From an uncultured Reyranella sp. (GTDB lineage Bacteria; Pseudomonadota; Alphaproteobacteria; Reyranellales; Reyranellaceae): a DNA stretch of 64,000 nucleotides. Where the stretch lies: contig NZ_CAMFKM010000007.1 in the NCBI RefSeq assembly GCF_945957355.1, positions 124,001 through 188,000 on the forward strand. The letters are read 5' to 3'. Positions 29,281-38,767 of this stretch are shown piece by piece. Each line of letters opens with the position of its first letter. Within the stretch, counting starts at the first letter, position 1. A model generated the notes under the pieces. It was not told where the DNA came from and searched no databases. It saw only the letters and a list, made by a program, of their open reading frames with translations. The translations under genes and the position numbers were made by a program.

Positions 29281-30894
29281 ATGCTGCAACACGGCAGGCG
29301 TCCGACAATCGCATCGCGGCACGGCATGGTGGCGGCGGCCCATCCACTCGCGGCGGCGGCCGGTGCGCGCATCCTGTCGAACGGCGGCAACGCCTTCGAT
29401 GCGGCGGTCGCAACTGCAGCGGCACTGAACGTCGTCGAACCCTATATGTCCGGCCTCGCAGGCCGCGGCGTCGCGACCTGCTTCGTCGCTGCTGAGAAGC
29501 GCGTCCGCACGCTCGACTTCGTCGGCCCGATCTCCAAGAACTTCCCGATCGACAAGCTCAGCAACCGCGCGCAACTGCAGCGCGGCGCAGTCGCCGTCGG
29601 GGCGCCGGGCAATCTCGCCGGCTGGTGCGAACTGAACCGGGCGTACGGCAAGAAGAAGCTGCCGGAACTCTTCGCGCCGGCGATCGCCATCGCGCGCGAC
29701 GGCTTCCGGCTGATCGAATTCAACCTCGAGGAAATGCAGGCCGTCGCGGGCGACCTCGCGGCCCACAAGGCGCTGCATCCGGAATGGTCGCGTGTCTATA
29801 CCGGCGGCGCCGGTACCGTGAAGCCGGGCTTCGTGCTGAAGCAGCCCGACCTCGCGCGCACGCTCGAGGCGCTGGCCAGCGAAGGGCCGGGCCTGCTCTA
29901 TGGCGGCCCGCTCGGCCAGAAGATCCTCGACCGGCTGACCGAGTTGGGCGGCTGCATGGTCATGGACGACCTGCTGGCCGCCAAGGCGACCTGGCGCGAC
30001 CCGGTCGCCGTCACCTATCGCGGCCGCACCGTCCACGTGCCGCCGCCGCCCTGCGAGGGTTTCCAGTTCCTGCTGACCCTGCGCATCCTGGAAGGCTTCG
30101 ACCTCGCCGCGATGAAGCGCAATTCGACCGAGCATCTCGACACGGTGCTGCGTGCCGTCCGCATCGCTGCCGGTGTGCGCATCGCGGCCGGCGTGCCGGC
30201 GCCGCAGAAGCTGGCCGAGATCCTGTCGGACGCCCATGTCGAGACGCTGCGTGCCCGGGTGCGCGACGGCAAACCGGTGATCGGCCCGACCGAACAGTGG
30301 ACGCCGCCGCAGCAGCCGGTCTCGCCGACCGACGAGAGCCACACCACCTCCTTCTCGATCGCCGACAACGAAGGCAACCTGATCTGCCTGACGCAGAGCC
30401 TGGGCAGCGTCTTCGGGTCGGGCGTCGTGGTGCCGGGCACCGGACTCTGCCTCAACAACTTCCTCTACTGGGCCGACGTGAACCCGCAGAGTCCCAACCG
30501 CGTGAAGCCGGGCGACCAGCTACCGATGTGCATGGCACCGTCGATCTCGACGAAGGACGGCGCCCCGATCCTCGCGCTGGGCACGCCGGGCAGCTACGGC
30601 ATCTTGCAGACCCAGCCACAGGCGATGGTCCAGCACGTCGATTTCGGCCTGCCGCTGCAGCAGGCGATCGAGGCGCCGCGCGGCCGCCTGACCGACGGCG
30701 CCGCGGTACTGCTCGAATCGCGCCTTTCGCCGGAGGTCCATGCCGACCTTCGCAAGCTCGGACACGACGTGACCACCGGTCCGGAATGGACCTGGAGCGT
30801 TGGCGGCATGCAGGGCGTGGCGGTCGATCCCGAGACCGGCATCTTCACCGGCGGCTGCGATCCCCGGCGCGACGGCTACTGCGTTCCGGCCTGA
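29281..30894 (+). CDS. Gamma-glutamyltransferase family protein
   Basis: A 537-aa N-terminal-nucleophile hydrolase. It carries A-G-A-R-I-L-S-N-G-G-N-A-F-D-A-A-V-A near the start (about 24-40) and the processing site S-H-T355-T-S-F-S-I, where Thr355 should become the nucleophile after self-cleavage. G-S-V-F-G-S-G-V-V and P-G-T-G-L-C-L-N-N follow, as in the family. There is no signal peptide, so it is likely cytoplasmic, unlike E. coli GGT. Start ATG 29281 has GGGAGA upstream. It may act on glutathione conjugates or another gamma-glutamyl or N-acyl amide. Confidence 0.9.
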   Translation: MLQHGRRPTIASRHGMVAAAHPLAAAAGARILSNGGNAFDAAVATAAALNVVEPYMSGLAGRGVATCFVAAEKRVRTLDFVGPISKNFPIDKLSNRAQLQRGAVAVGAPGNLAGWCELNRAYGKKKLPELFAPAIAIARDGFRLIEFNLEEMQAVAGDLAAHKALHPEWSRVYTGGAGTVKPGFVLKQPDLARTLEALASEGPGLLYGGPLGQKILDRLTELGGCMVMDDLLAAKATWRDPVAVTYRGRTVHVPPPPCEGFQFLLTLRILEGFDLAAMKRNSTEHLDTVLRAVRIAAGVRIAAGVPAPQKLAEILSDAHVETLRARVRDGKPVIGPTEQWTPPQQPVSPTDESHTTSFSIADNEGNLICLTQSLGSVFGSGVVVPGTGLCLNNFLYWADVNPQSPNRVKPGDQLPMCMAPSISTKDGAPILALGTPGSYGILQTQPQAMVQHVDFGLPLQQAIEAPRGRLTDGAAVLLESRLSPEVHADLRKLGHDVTTGPEWTWSVGGMQGVAVDPETGIFTGGCDPRRDGYCVPA

Positions 30895-30898
30895 GCCG

Positions 30899-31384
30899 CT
30901 ACTTGAGCGGCCGCGACGGCTCGGAGATTTCGGACACGGCGGCGCCGACACGGCCCGGATCGGCAGCGTCGGGCTCGGTGGCGATGTCGCCCAAGGCGAC
31001 GATGCCGGCGAGGTTCTTGTCGCGGTCGAGGACGGCGAGGCGCCTGATCTGCAGCACTTTCATGCGTTCGAGGACTTCCTCCGTCTGCTCGTCGCAGAAG
31101 GCATAGGCGACGTCCTCGGTCATGCAGTCCTTCACGAGGGCGTCGACCGGCGACCAGCCGGCCGCCACCGCGCGCACGACAATGTCCCGGTCCGTGATCG
31201 TGCCGACCAGCCGCTTTCCGTCGCAGACCGGCAGCGAACCGACGCCCATCGCCTCCATCGCCTCGGCAGCCGCCTGGAGAGACGCATCAGGCGCGATCGT
31301 CTCGACCTCGCGCGTCATGACCTCGGATACCTGCATGCTCGGGTAATGCGACTCTCTAGACATGGTTGCGGCCGTCTTAGGCAT
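30899..31384 (-). CDS. CBS-domain protein
   Basis: About 160 aa with two CBS domains: V-M-T-R-E-V-E-T-I-A-P-D-A-S-L at the start, G-T-I-T-D-R-D-I-V-V-R in the first, and Y-A-F-C-D-E-Q-T-E-E-V plus R-R-L-A-V-L-D-R-D in the second. CBS pairs bind adenosine nucleotides and usually regulate other proteins; this one is stand-alone. The start is unsure: ATG 31384, 31363 or 31336 all work, and homology begins at the last. It is convergent with gamma-glutamyltransferase, whose stop is 4 bp away. Confidence 0.85.
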   Translation of the reverse strand: MPKTAATMSRESHYPSMQVSEVMTREVETIAPDASLQAAAEAMEAMGVGSLPVCDGKRLVGTITDRDIVVRAVAAGWSPVDALVKDCMTEDVAYAFCDEQTEEVLERMKVLQIRRLAVLDRDKNLAGIVALGDIATEPDAADPGRVGAAVSEISEPSRPLK

Positions 31385-31454
31385 TCCTCTTGCACGGAGG
31401 CGCAAGGCAAGATGGAATGCGTGCCAACGAGAATGTTCTGGAGGGGGATGGTTG

Positions 31455-33050
31455 ATGCGTAAACTGGCATGGCTCGCGGTCGCCGCGATTGCCGTCATCG
31501 GCGTCGGCACGGCGAACGCCCAGCAAACCCCGCGCAAGGGCGGCGCGCTTCGGATGACGGCGCCCTACGCCGCGAGCTTCGGCAGCCTCGACCCGCACGT
31601 GACGCCGCGGGCCCAGGACGACATCGTCGGCAAGGCGCTGCAGCGCTCGCTGTATAATTGGAACACTGCGGCCAACAAGCTCGAACTCGAGCTCGCCAAG
31701 TCCGTCTCGGTGTCGGCAGACGGCCTCACATATACCTATAAGCTGCGCGACGACGCGTTCTTCCATAACGGCCGCAAGATGACGGCCGACGACGTGATCT
31801 TCTCCTTCACCCGCATCATGGACGGCAGCAAGGGCTATCCCGGCGCCCGCTACGTCCGCCTGATCAAGGGCGCGGTCGACGTCGAGAAGGGCACGGCCAA
31901 GGAGATTTCCGGCCTCAAGAAGATCGACGACTTCACGCTGGAGATGACGATCACCGATCGCGTCGATCCCGGCTACTACTTCTTCGGCGGCTCGACCGCG
32001 ATCCTGCCCAAGGAAGAGGTCGAGAAGGGCAATTATGCCTCCAATCCGGTCGGCCTCGGACCCTTCAAGTTCAAGGAGCACATCCCGGGCTCGCGCGTCG
32101 TGATGGATCGCTTCGACAAGTTCTACAAGCCGGGCAAGCCCTATCTCGACAAGCTCGAAGTGCTGATCATGGCCGAGGCGGCCGCCCGCGACGTCGCCTT
32201 CCGCAACAAGGAGATCGACACCTCGATCCTGGGCCCGGCGCAGTACGTCGCCTATCGCGCCGATCCGCAGCTCTCGAAGGGCATCCTCGAAGTGGCCGAG
32301 ATGTTCACGCGCTCCATGCACATGAACCTCGGCTCGATCAAGCCGTTCCAGGACAAGCGGGTACGTCAGGCGATCAACTATGCGATCGATTCCAACCTGA
32401 TCATCTCGCGCCTGGTCAAGGACAAGGCCTATCGCGCCACGAGCTGGCTGCCGCCGTCGTCCGCCGCCTTCGACAAGACCATGAAGCCCTATCCCTACGA
32501 TCCGGAGAAGGCCAAGAAGCTGCTGGCGGAAGCGGGCTTCCCCAACGGCTTCGAGTTCGAATGGACGACCAGCCAGAACGAGAGCTGGGGCCTGCCGATC
32601 GTCGAGGCGGTGATCCCGATGCTGGCCAAGGTCGGCATCAAGGCCAAGCCCAAGCTGGTCGAGGTCACGGTGCTGACCGAGCTCCTGATGAAGGGCGACC
32701 ACCAGGCGCTGATCGCATCCAGCTTGACCGGCCCCGACTCGCTGGCGACGCTGCGCTGCTACTACTCCAAGACGCCGCGCACGGCCTGCAACTACACCGG
32801 CTTCAACAACGCCGACTTCGACAAGCTGCTCGACGCCGCCGCCCAGGAAGGCGACATGGCCAAGCGCGACGAGATCCTGAAGAAGGCCAACAACCTGCTC
32901 TACGACGAGGCGCCGGTCTGGTTCTTCAACTACAACAAGGCAGTCCTGGCCTTCCAGCCGTGGGTGCATGGCCTGCAGGCCAACCCGACCGAGATCACGC
33001 ATCAATACCCGGAGGACATCTGGGTCGACGCAAGCTCGCCGGCCAAGTAA
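31455..33050 (+). CDS. Peptide-type ABC transporter substrate-binding protein (family 5)
   Basis: A 531-aa periplasmic binding protein. The leader ends near T-A-N-A-Q; the mature part has G-G-A-L-R-M-T at its start, L-A-K-S-V-S-V-S-A-D-G-L-T-Y-T-Y-K-L-R-D, and R-V-R-Q-A-I-N-Y-A-I-D, hallmarks of DppA/OppA-like proteins. GGAGGGGG lies seven bases before ATG 31455. First gene of a five-gene import operon; an intercistronic hairpin follows it. Substrates in this family include peptides, nickel, opines and oligosaccharides, so the ligand is open. Confidence 0.94.
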   Translation: MRKLAWLAVAAIAVIGVGTANAQQTPRKGGALRMTAPYAASFGSLDPHVTPRAQDDIVGKALQRSLYNWNTAANKLELELAKSVSVSADGLTYTYKLRDDAFFHNGRKMTADDVIFSFTRIMDGSKGYPGARYVRLIKGAVDVEKGTAKEISGLKKIDDFTLEMTITDRVDPGYYFFGGSTAILPKEEVEKGNYASNPVGLGPFKFKEHIPGSRVVMDRFDKFYKPGKPYLDKLEVLIMAEAAARDVAFRNKEIDTSILGPAQYVAYRADPQLSKGILEVAEMFTRSMHMNLGSIKPFQDKRVRQAINYAIDSNLIISRLVKDKAYRATSWLPPSSAAFDKTMKPYPYDPEKAKKLLAEAGFPNGFEFEWTTSQNESWGLPIVEAVIPMLAKVGIKAKPKLVEVTVLTELLMKGDHQALIASSLTGPDSLATLRCYYSKTPRTACNYTGFNNADFDKLLDAAAQEGDMAKRDEILKKANNLLYDEAPVWFFNYNKAVLAFQPWVHGLQANPTEITHQYPEDIWVDASSPAK

Positions 33051-33070
33051 CGGCGAACGAAGAAAGTCGA

Positions 33071-33095
33071 GGGTTCCCCGCCAGGCGGGGAACCC
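33071..33095 (+). promoter_or_regulatory. Intercistronic hairpin after the peptide-binding-protein gene
   Basis: GGGTTCCCCG and CGGGGAACCC form a 10-bp perfect stem with a CCAGG loop, then TTT. It sits between the binding-protein and first permease genes and probably gives partial termination or stabilises the upstream message. Confidence 0.75.
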
Positions 33096-33109
33096 TTTGA
33101 ATCATTGCA

Positions 33110-34045
33110 ATGCTCCTCGTCCTCGGCCGCCGCCTCGCCAACATCATCCCGACGATGCTCGCCGTCGTGGCGCTCGTCTTCCTGCTCTTCTCCGTCCTGC
33201 CGGGCAGCTTCATCTCCGGCATGAACGAGGACGGCCGCTCGACCATCGACCCCGCGGTCATGGAACGCATGCGCAAGGAGATGGGCCTCGACGACCCGCT
33301 GGTCGAGCGCTTCGCCAAATACGTAGCCGCCACCGCCACCGGCGATCTCGGCACCTCGTTCCGCACGCGCGAGCCGGTCACCAAGATGCTGGCCGTTCGC
33401 ATCTGGCCGTCGCTGAAGCTGGTCCTCGCGGCCATGACCTTCGCCATCCTGGTCGGCGTCACCCTGGGCTTCCTCGCCGCGCTCAAGCCCGGAAGCTTGG
33501 TCGATACCGCCGCCATGGTCGGCGCCATCTCCGGCCTCTCGCTCAGCCAGTTCTGGTTCGGCCTGATGCTGATGTACCTGTTCGCACTGAAACTCCAGTG
33601 GCTGCCGAGCTTCGGCTATGGCGACGGCGGCCTGCGCAACCTGATCCTGCCGGCGATCGCACTGGGCGTCGGGCCGATGGCCCTGCTCGCCCGCACCACG
33701 CGCGCCGCCGTGCTCGACGTGCTCAACGCCGACTTCGTCCGCACCGCCCGCAGCAAGGGCATGAGCGAGCGCCGGGTCGTCGAATGGCACGTGCTGCGCA
33801 ACGCGCTGGTCCTCGTCATCACGATCGTGGGCCTGCAGTTCGGCTCGCTGATGGGACAGGCGGTCGTCGTCGAGAAGCTGTTCGCCTGGCCGGGCGTCGG
33901 CTCGCTGATGGTCGACTCGGTGTTCCAGCGCGACATGCCGACGGTCCAGGGCTGCATCCTGATGATCGTGCTGTTCTTCCTCGTCATCAACACACTGGTC
34001 GACATCGCCTATGTCGTGATCGACCCCCGGATCCGGTACCGATGA
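33110..34045 (+). CDS. ABC transporter permease, DppB type
   Basis: A 311-aa permease with six spans and the DppB-like opening L-G-R-R-L-A-N-I-I-P-T-M. The coupling loop T-A-R-S-K-G-M-S-E-R-R-V lies in the cytoplasmic part, and E-K-L-F-A-W-P-G-V-G follows. The end overlaps the next permease through ATGA. It forms the channel with the DppC-type subunit. Confidence 0.95.
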   Translation: MLLVLGRRLANIIPTMLAVVALVFLLFSVLPGSFISGMNEDGRSTIDPAVMERMRKEMGLDDPLVERFAKYVAATATGDLGTSFRTREPVTKMLAVRIWPSLKLVLAAMTFAILVGVTLGFLAALKPGSLVDTAAMVGAISGLSLSQFWFGLMLMYLFALKLQWLPSFGYGDGGLRNLILPAIALGVGPMALLARTTRAAVLDVLNADFVRTARSKGMSERRVVEWHVLRNALVLVITIVGLQFGSLMGQAVVVEKLFAWPGVGSLMVDSVFQRDMPTVQGCILMIVLFFLVINTLVDIAYVVIDPRIRYR

Positions 34046-34896
34046 GCCGCGCCCTCAAGCTTCCCCGCCTGCGCCTCAAGGGCGGCGCCTCCCTTTGGGT
34101 CGGCGGCGGCCTGGTGGCCATCGCCATCTCCTCGGCGATCCTGGCGCCGTGGATCGCGCTCACCGACCCGGTGCTCGACGCCAACCTGATGAACGCCGAG
34201 ATTCCGCCCTGCTGGGAATTCCCCTTCGGCACCGACGCGCAGGGCCGCGACATCTATTCCCGCATCGTGTGGGGCGCGCGCGTGTCGCTGAGCGTCGGCA
34301 TCATCAGCCAGATCTGCAACAGCCTGATCGGCGTGACGCTGGGCCTCACCGCGGGCTACTGGGGCGGCTGGTGGGACGATCTGGTGAGCGGCCTCACCAA
34401 CCTGATGCTCGCGATCCCGTCGCTGGTCTTCGCGCTCGCCATCATGGCGATCCTCGGTCCCGGCCTCGTCAGCCTCGTCATCGCGCTCGGCCTCACGAGC
34501 TGGTCCTATTCCTGTCGCATCGCGCGCGCCCAGGTCCTGTCACTGAAGAGCCAGGGCTACATCCAGGCGGCGCGCATCCTGGGCTATGGCGATCTGCGCA
34601 TCATGTTCACGCAGATCCTGCCCAACATCCTGGGGCCGCTGATCGTGATCGCGACCCTGGGCATGGGTGGCGCCATCCTCTCCGAGGCGGCGCTGTCGTT
34701 CCTCGGCCTCGGCATCCGCCCCCCCTTCCCGAGCTGGGGCAGCATGCTGTCGGAAGCGCGCGACCAGATCACCACCGCGCCCTGGCTCTCGGTCTTCCCC
34801 GGCCTCGCCATCTTCTTCACCGTGCTCGGCCTCAACCTGCTGGGCGACGGGCTGCGCGACTACCTCGATCCGCAGTCGACGACGCGGCGCGGATGA
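34042..34896 (+). CDS. ABC transporter permease, DppC type
   Basis: A 284-aa permease with six spans. The segment F-G-T-D-A-Q-G-R-D-I-Y-S-R-I-V-W-G-A-R is the signature of DppC-like subunits, and the coupling loop (Y-I-Q-A-A-R-I-L-G-Y-G) is typical. ATG 34042 overlaps the DppB-type stop (ATGA), fixing the start and implying coupled translation. Followed 10 bp later by the first ATPase gene. Confidence 0.95.
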   Translation: MSRALKLPRLRLKGGASLWVGGGLVAIAISSAILAPWIALTDPVLDANLMNAEIPPCWEFPFGTDAQGRDIYSRIVWGARVSLSVGIISQICNSLIGVTLGLTAGYWGGWWDDLVSGLTNLMLAIPSLVFALAIMAILGPGLVSLVIALGLTSWSYSCRIARAQVLSLKSQGYIQAARILGYGDLRIMFTQILPNILGPLIVIATLGMGGAILSEAALSFLGLGIRPPFPSWGSMLSEARDQITTAPWLSVFPGLAIFFTVLGLNLLGDGLRDYLDPQSTTRRG

Positions 34897-34906
34897 GGGC
34901 ACGCGC

Positions 34907-35884
34907 ATGACCACGCCCCTTCTCAAGGTCGAGAACCTGCGCATCGCGCTGGCCGGCGACGGCGTCACCTACAACGCCGTCGAGAATGTGTCGTTCGAGA
35001 TCGGGCGCGGCGAGGCCTTCGGGCTGGTGGGCGAGTCGGGCTGCGGCAAGAGCATCACGGCGCTGTCAGTGATGGGCCTGCTGCGCCGGCCTTTGTCGCT
35101 GGCGGGCGGCAAGATCGTGCTCGACGGCCAGGAGATCCAGAACGTCTCCGCCGCCGAGATGCGGCGGCTGCGCGGCAAGCGCATCGCCATGATCTTCCAG
35201 GAACCCATGACGGCGCTCAATCCGCTGTCGCCGGTCGGCCGGCAGATCGCCGAGATGTTCGTGCTGCATCAGGGTGCCAGCTGGAACGAGGCAATGGACC
35301 GCGCCGAGGACGCACTGCGCCAGGTCCGCGTGCCCTCTCCCGAGCGGCGCATCAGGGACTATCCGCACCAGCTCTCGGGCGGCATGCGCCAGCGGGTGAT
35401 GATCGCCATTGCGCTCGCCTGCGGCCCCGACCTGCTGGTCGCCGACGAACCGACCACGGCGCTCGACGTCACGGTGCAGGCGGAGATCATCGACCTGATG
35501 GCCGAACTCTGCGCCGCCAAGGGCACGGCCGTGCTGATGATCAGCCACGATCTCGGGCTTGTCGCCAACATGTGCAAGCGGGTAGCCGTCATGTATGCCG
35601 GCCGCATCGTCGAGAGCCAGGTGGCGGATTCGATCTTCGCGCGACCGAGCCATCCCTACACGCAGGGCCTGATCGATTCCCTGCCGCGGCTCGGCGAGCG
35701 CGCGAAGCGCGGCCGCCAGAAGCTGCGTGAGATTTCGGGTGTCGTGCCGTCGATCGCCAACTATCCGCCTGGCTGTCGCTTCAATCCGCGCTGCCCCGCC
35801 GTTACCGATATCTGCCGCACGGTCGTGCCGGAGGCGACGCCGCTGCCGGCCGAAGGACTCGTGAGGTGCCATCACCATGGCTGA
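34907..35884 (+). CDS. ABC transporter ATP-binding protein, DppD type
   Basis: A 325-aa ATPase with Walker A G-E-S-G-C-G-K-S (about 42-49), signature L-S-G-G-M-R-Q-R, Walker [13 protein letters not shown], and the C-terminal oligopeptide-ABC extension with G-C-R-F-N-P-R-C-P. The cysteines in that tail may hold an iron-sulfur cluster as in other DppD/F proteins. ATG 34907 starts just before the conserved region. It overlaps the DppF-type gene by 8 bp. Confidence 0.95.
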   Translation: MTTPLLKVENLRIALAGDGVTYNAVENVSFEIGRGEAFGLVGESGCGKSITALSVMGLLRRPLSLAGGKIVLDGQEIQNVSAAEMRRLRGKRIAMIFQEPMTALNPLSPVGRQIAEMFVLHQGASWNEAMDRAEDALRQVRVPSPERRIRDYPHQLSGGMRQRVMIAIALACGPDLLVADEPTTALDVTVQAEIIDLMAELCAAKGTAVLMISHDLGLVANMCKRVAVMYAGRIVESQVADSIFARPSHPYTQGLIDSLPRLGERAKRGRQKLREISGVVPSIANYPPGCRFNPRCPAVTDICRTVVPEATPLPAEGLVRCHHHG

Positions 35885-36854
35885 CGGCCTGCTTTCGCTC
35901 GACGACCTGGCGGTCCATTTCAAGGTCGGCAACGCGCTGGGCGGCGGGATCAAGACCCTGAAGGCGGTCGACGGCGTGACGCTCGACGTGAAACCCGGCG
36001 AGTGCCTCGGACTGGTGGGCGAATCGGGCTGCGGCAAGTCCACGCTCGCGCTCGCCATCATGGGCCTGCTGCCGCCGACGCGCGGCACGATCGGCATCGA
36101 CGGGCAGCAGATTTCCGGCAACACGCCGCCCGACCGCATGAGGATGGCGCGCACGGTGCAGATGGTCTTCCAGGACCCCTACGCCTCGCTCAATCCGCGC
36201 CAGACCGTGCGCCGCACCCTGGCCGATCCGCTGCGCCTGCACGGCGTCACCGACAAGGCCGAGGTCGAGGCACGGGTGATCGACATGATGGCCAAGGTCG
36301 GCTTGCGCCCCGAGCAGGCCGACCGCTATCCGCACGAATTCTCCGGCGGCCAGCGCCAGCGCATCGGCATCGCCCGCGCCCTGATCCTGAAGCCGAAGCT
36401 GGTGCTGTGCGACGAGCCGGTGTCGGCGCTCGACGTCTCGATTCGCGCCCAGATCATCAACCTCCTGCTCGAACTCAAGGATGAGATGGGGCTGGCCTAC
36501 ATCATGATCAGCCACGATCTCGGCGTGGTCGAGCATGTCAGCGACCGCGTGGCCGTCATGTATCTCGGCCGCATCGTCGAACAGGGCGGCTGGCAGGAAA
36601 TCTTCGAGAATCCGCGCCATCCGTATACGCGCGCCCTGATCGCCGCGATCCCCGACCCTTTCCATCGCGCCGCCATCAGCGCCGACGCCAAGGCGCGCGG
36701 CGAGATCGCCAGCGCACTCAATCCACCCTCAGGCTGCCATTTCAATCCGCGTTGCCCGCTGAAGGCCGACATCTGCACGGCCGAGTATCCGGCGTTCGGC
36801 GAGGTCTCACCGGGCCATCGCGCGGCTTGTCATTTCCGCGATCGCGTGGGTTGA
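35877..36854 (+). CDS. ABC transporter ATP-binding protein, DppF type
   Basis: A 325-aa ATPase: Walker [10 protein letters not shown] (about 47), Q-loop V-F-Q-D-P-Y-A-S-L-N-P-R, signature F-S-G-G-Q-R-Q-R, Walker B L-V-L-C-D-E-P-V-S-A-L-D, and a C-terminal H-F-N-P-R-C-P tail. Works as a heterodimer with the DppD-type subunit. Last transporter gene of the operon; an adenylate cyclase gene starts 15 bp after its stop, which is unusual company. Confidence 0.95.
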   Translation: MADGLLSLDDLAVHFKVGNALGGGIKTLKAVDGVTLDVKPGECLGLVGESGCGKSTLALAIMGLLPPTRGTIGIDGQQISGNTPPDRMRMARTVQMVFQDPYASLNPRQTVRRTLADPLRLHGVTDKAEVEARVIDMMAKVGLRPEQADRYPHEFSGGQRQRIGIARALILKPKLVLCDEPVSALDVSIRAQIINLLLELKDEMGLAYIMISHDLGVVEHVSDRVAVMYLGRIVEQGGWQEIFENPRHPYTRALIAAIPDPFHRAAISADAKARGEIASALNPPSGCHFNPRCPLKADICTAEYPAFGEVSPGHRAACHFRDRVG

Positions 36855-36869
36855 TGGGGCAATAGCCCC

Positions 36870-38087
36870 ATGACCCTTCTCGATACCGACATCCTTCTCG
36901 ACTGGCTCCTTCGCCGCGGCCTCGACGGCCTCGACGAAGGCGAGCTGCTGCGCGAATTCTGCGAGAAGTGCCGTGAGGCCGGCCTCATGGTGTCGCGGGC
37001 ACTGTCCTTCATCGACACGCTGCATCCCGTCCATGAAGGCCGCATCTATCGCTGGCGTGACGATTCCGTCGAGGAAGAAGCGGCCACGGACTATGCACGC
37101 ACCGACCAGGGCGGTCCCGCCGCCGAATCCTGGCAGCGCAGCCCATTCTTTCATCTGTTGGAAACCGGCGGAGAAGAATTGCGCCGCCGCGTCGGTTTCG
37201 GCGAGGAGCCGGACTTTCCTGTCATCCAGGAGATGAAGGATGCCGGCCACACCGACTATATCGTGTTCATCCATCGCTTTGCCGGCAACACCAAGATCGG
37301 CGACATGGACGGCGTCTATTCGGCCTGGTCGACGCGCCATTCCGGGGGCTTCAGCGACGCCAACATCGCCGCGTTGCGCCGCCTGGTGCCGGCGCTGGCG
37401 CTCGCGATCAAGAGTGCCGCCCTGGCGCGCATCGCCGACACGCTGGTCCAGGTCTATCTCGGCCGCGACGCCGGCCGTCGCGTGCTGGAGGGCAGCATCC
37501 AGCGCGGCGTCGCCGACCGGGTCGAGGCAGCGCTCTGGTTTTCCGACCTGCGCAGCTACACCGCCATCACCGACACCGCGAAACCCAGCGAGATCATCCC
37601 GCTCCTGAACGATTATGCCGAGGCGGTGATCACCTCGATCCACGAGGCCGGCGGTGACGTGCTGAAGCTGATCGGCGACGGCACGCTGGCGGTCTTCCGC
37701 GCCGATAGTCCGGCCGAAGCCTGCGTCTGCGCGCTTCGCGCCGAGGAAAACCTGCGTGTCCGCATGAAAGAGCTGAACGATCGCCGCCAGGCCGAAGAGC
37801 ATCCGATCACCAATGTCTATATCGGCCTGCATATCGGCGAGGTCTTCTACGGCAACATCGGCAGCCTGGACCGCCTCGACTTCACGGTCGTGGGTCCCGC
37901 CGTCAACGAGACCAGCCGCATCGCCTCGATGTGCCGCTCGGTCGACCGTCCCCTTCTCGTCTCATCGACTTTCGCGGAGACCCTTCCCGCGGAGGAACGC
38001 GCCCGCCTGGTCTCCGTCGGCCGCTTCGCCCTGCGCGGCGTCGGCAGGGCGCAGGACCTGTTCACCATCGATCCCGGGCTACTCTGA
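36870..38087 (+). CDS. Class III adenylate/guanylate cyclase
   Basis: A 405-aa soluble protein. The N-terminal half (1-190) has no named domain and may be a sensor. The C-terminal cyclase domain (about 195-385) has metal-binding Asp226 in W-F-S-D-L-R-S-Y-T and Asp270 in I-G-D-G-T-L-A-V-F, and [10 protein letters not shown] for the purine/ribose contact. It should make cAMP from ATP. It begins 15 bp after the peptide-importer operon and may be co-transcribed with it. Nucleotide choice is likely ATP but unproved. Confidence 0.9.
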   Translation: MTLLDTDILLDWLLRRGLDGLDEGELLREFCEKCREAGLMVSRALSFIDTLHPVHEGRIYRWRDDSVEEEAATDYARTDQGGPAAESWQRSPFFHLLETGGEELRRRVGFGEEPDFPVIQEMKDAGHTDYIVFIHRFAGNTKIGDMDGVYSAWSTRHSGGFSDANIAALRRLVPALALAIKSAALARIADTLVQVYLGRDAGRRVLEGSIQRGVADRVEAALWFSDLRSYTAITDTAKPSEIIPLLNDYAEAVITSIHEAGGDVLKLIGDGTLAVFRADSPAEACVCALRAEENLRVRMKELNDRRQAEEHPITNVYIGLHIGEVFYGNIGSLDRLDFTVVGPAVNETSRIASMCRSVDRPLLVSSTFAETLPAEERARLVSVGRFALRGVGRAQDLFTIDPGLL

Positions 38088-38154
38088 ACTTTCGTATGAT
38101 TGCCGATATCACGGACGCTGCTACGTTCGCGGCCTGACTTCAGAGGAGCAGCCC

Positions 38155-38637
38155 ATGGCCAGGACACCCGCCATCTCGATCGGCATCAAGGAAGCGGACC
38201 GCAAGAAGATCGCCGAGGGCCTCAGCCACCTGCTGGCCGACACCTACACGCTCTATCTCACGACCCACAATTTCCACTGGAACGTCACGGGGCCGATGTT
38301 CACGTCGCTCCATACGATGTTCATGACCCAGTACACGGAGCTCTGGAACGCGGTCGACCCGATCGCCGAGCGGATCCGCTCGCTGGGCTACCCCGCCCCC
38401 GGCTCCTATGGCCAGTTCGGCAAGCTGAGCTCGCTCGCCGACGCACCAGCCAAACCACCGAAGGCGCTGGAGATGGTGAGCATCCTGGTCACCGGCCACG
38501 AGGCGGTGGCGCGCACCGCCCGCGGCATCTTCCCGGTGGCCGACAAGGCCGGCGACGAGCCGACAGCCGATCTGCTGACGCAGCGCCTCACCGTGCACGA
38601 ACAGTCGGCCTGGATGCTGCGCTCCCTGCTGGAATAG
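38155..38637 (+). CDS. dps: Dps-family DNA-binding ferritin
   Basis: A 160-aa ferritin-like protein that forms a 12-subunit cage, oxidises and stores iron, and guards DNA in starvation or oxidative stress. Ferroxidase residues are present: H41 in [10 protein letters not shown]53, D68 and E72 in D-P-I-A-E-R-I. ATG 38155 has AGAGGAG upstream. It lies 67 bp after the cyclase gene and 130 bp before the second sugar importer, so it is probably a single-gene unit. The N-terminal tail is short, with few lysines, so direct DNA binding is uncertain. Confidence 0.93.
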   Translation: MARTPAISIGIKEADRKKIAEGLSHLLADTYTLYLTTHNFHWNVTGPMFTSLHTMFMTQYTELWNAVDPIAERIRSLGYPAPGSYGQFGKLSSLADAPAKPPKALEMVSILVTGHEAVARTARGIFPVADKAGDEPTADLLTQRLTVHEQSAWMLRSLLE

Positions 38638-38767
38638 GAATCGTCAGGCGATATTCAGTATCGCTCGTAAAAATTCCGTATCCCGGCTTGCGCCATGTCC
38701 TCGCAGGTGCCTACGATGACGGCAATTCAAAAGCCGTCCAACGAGGCGGCAGTCCTGGGAGGACAAC

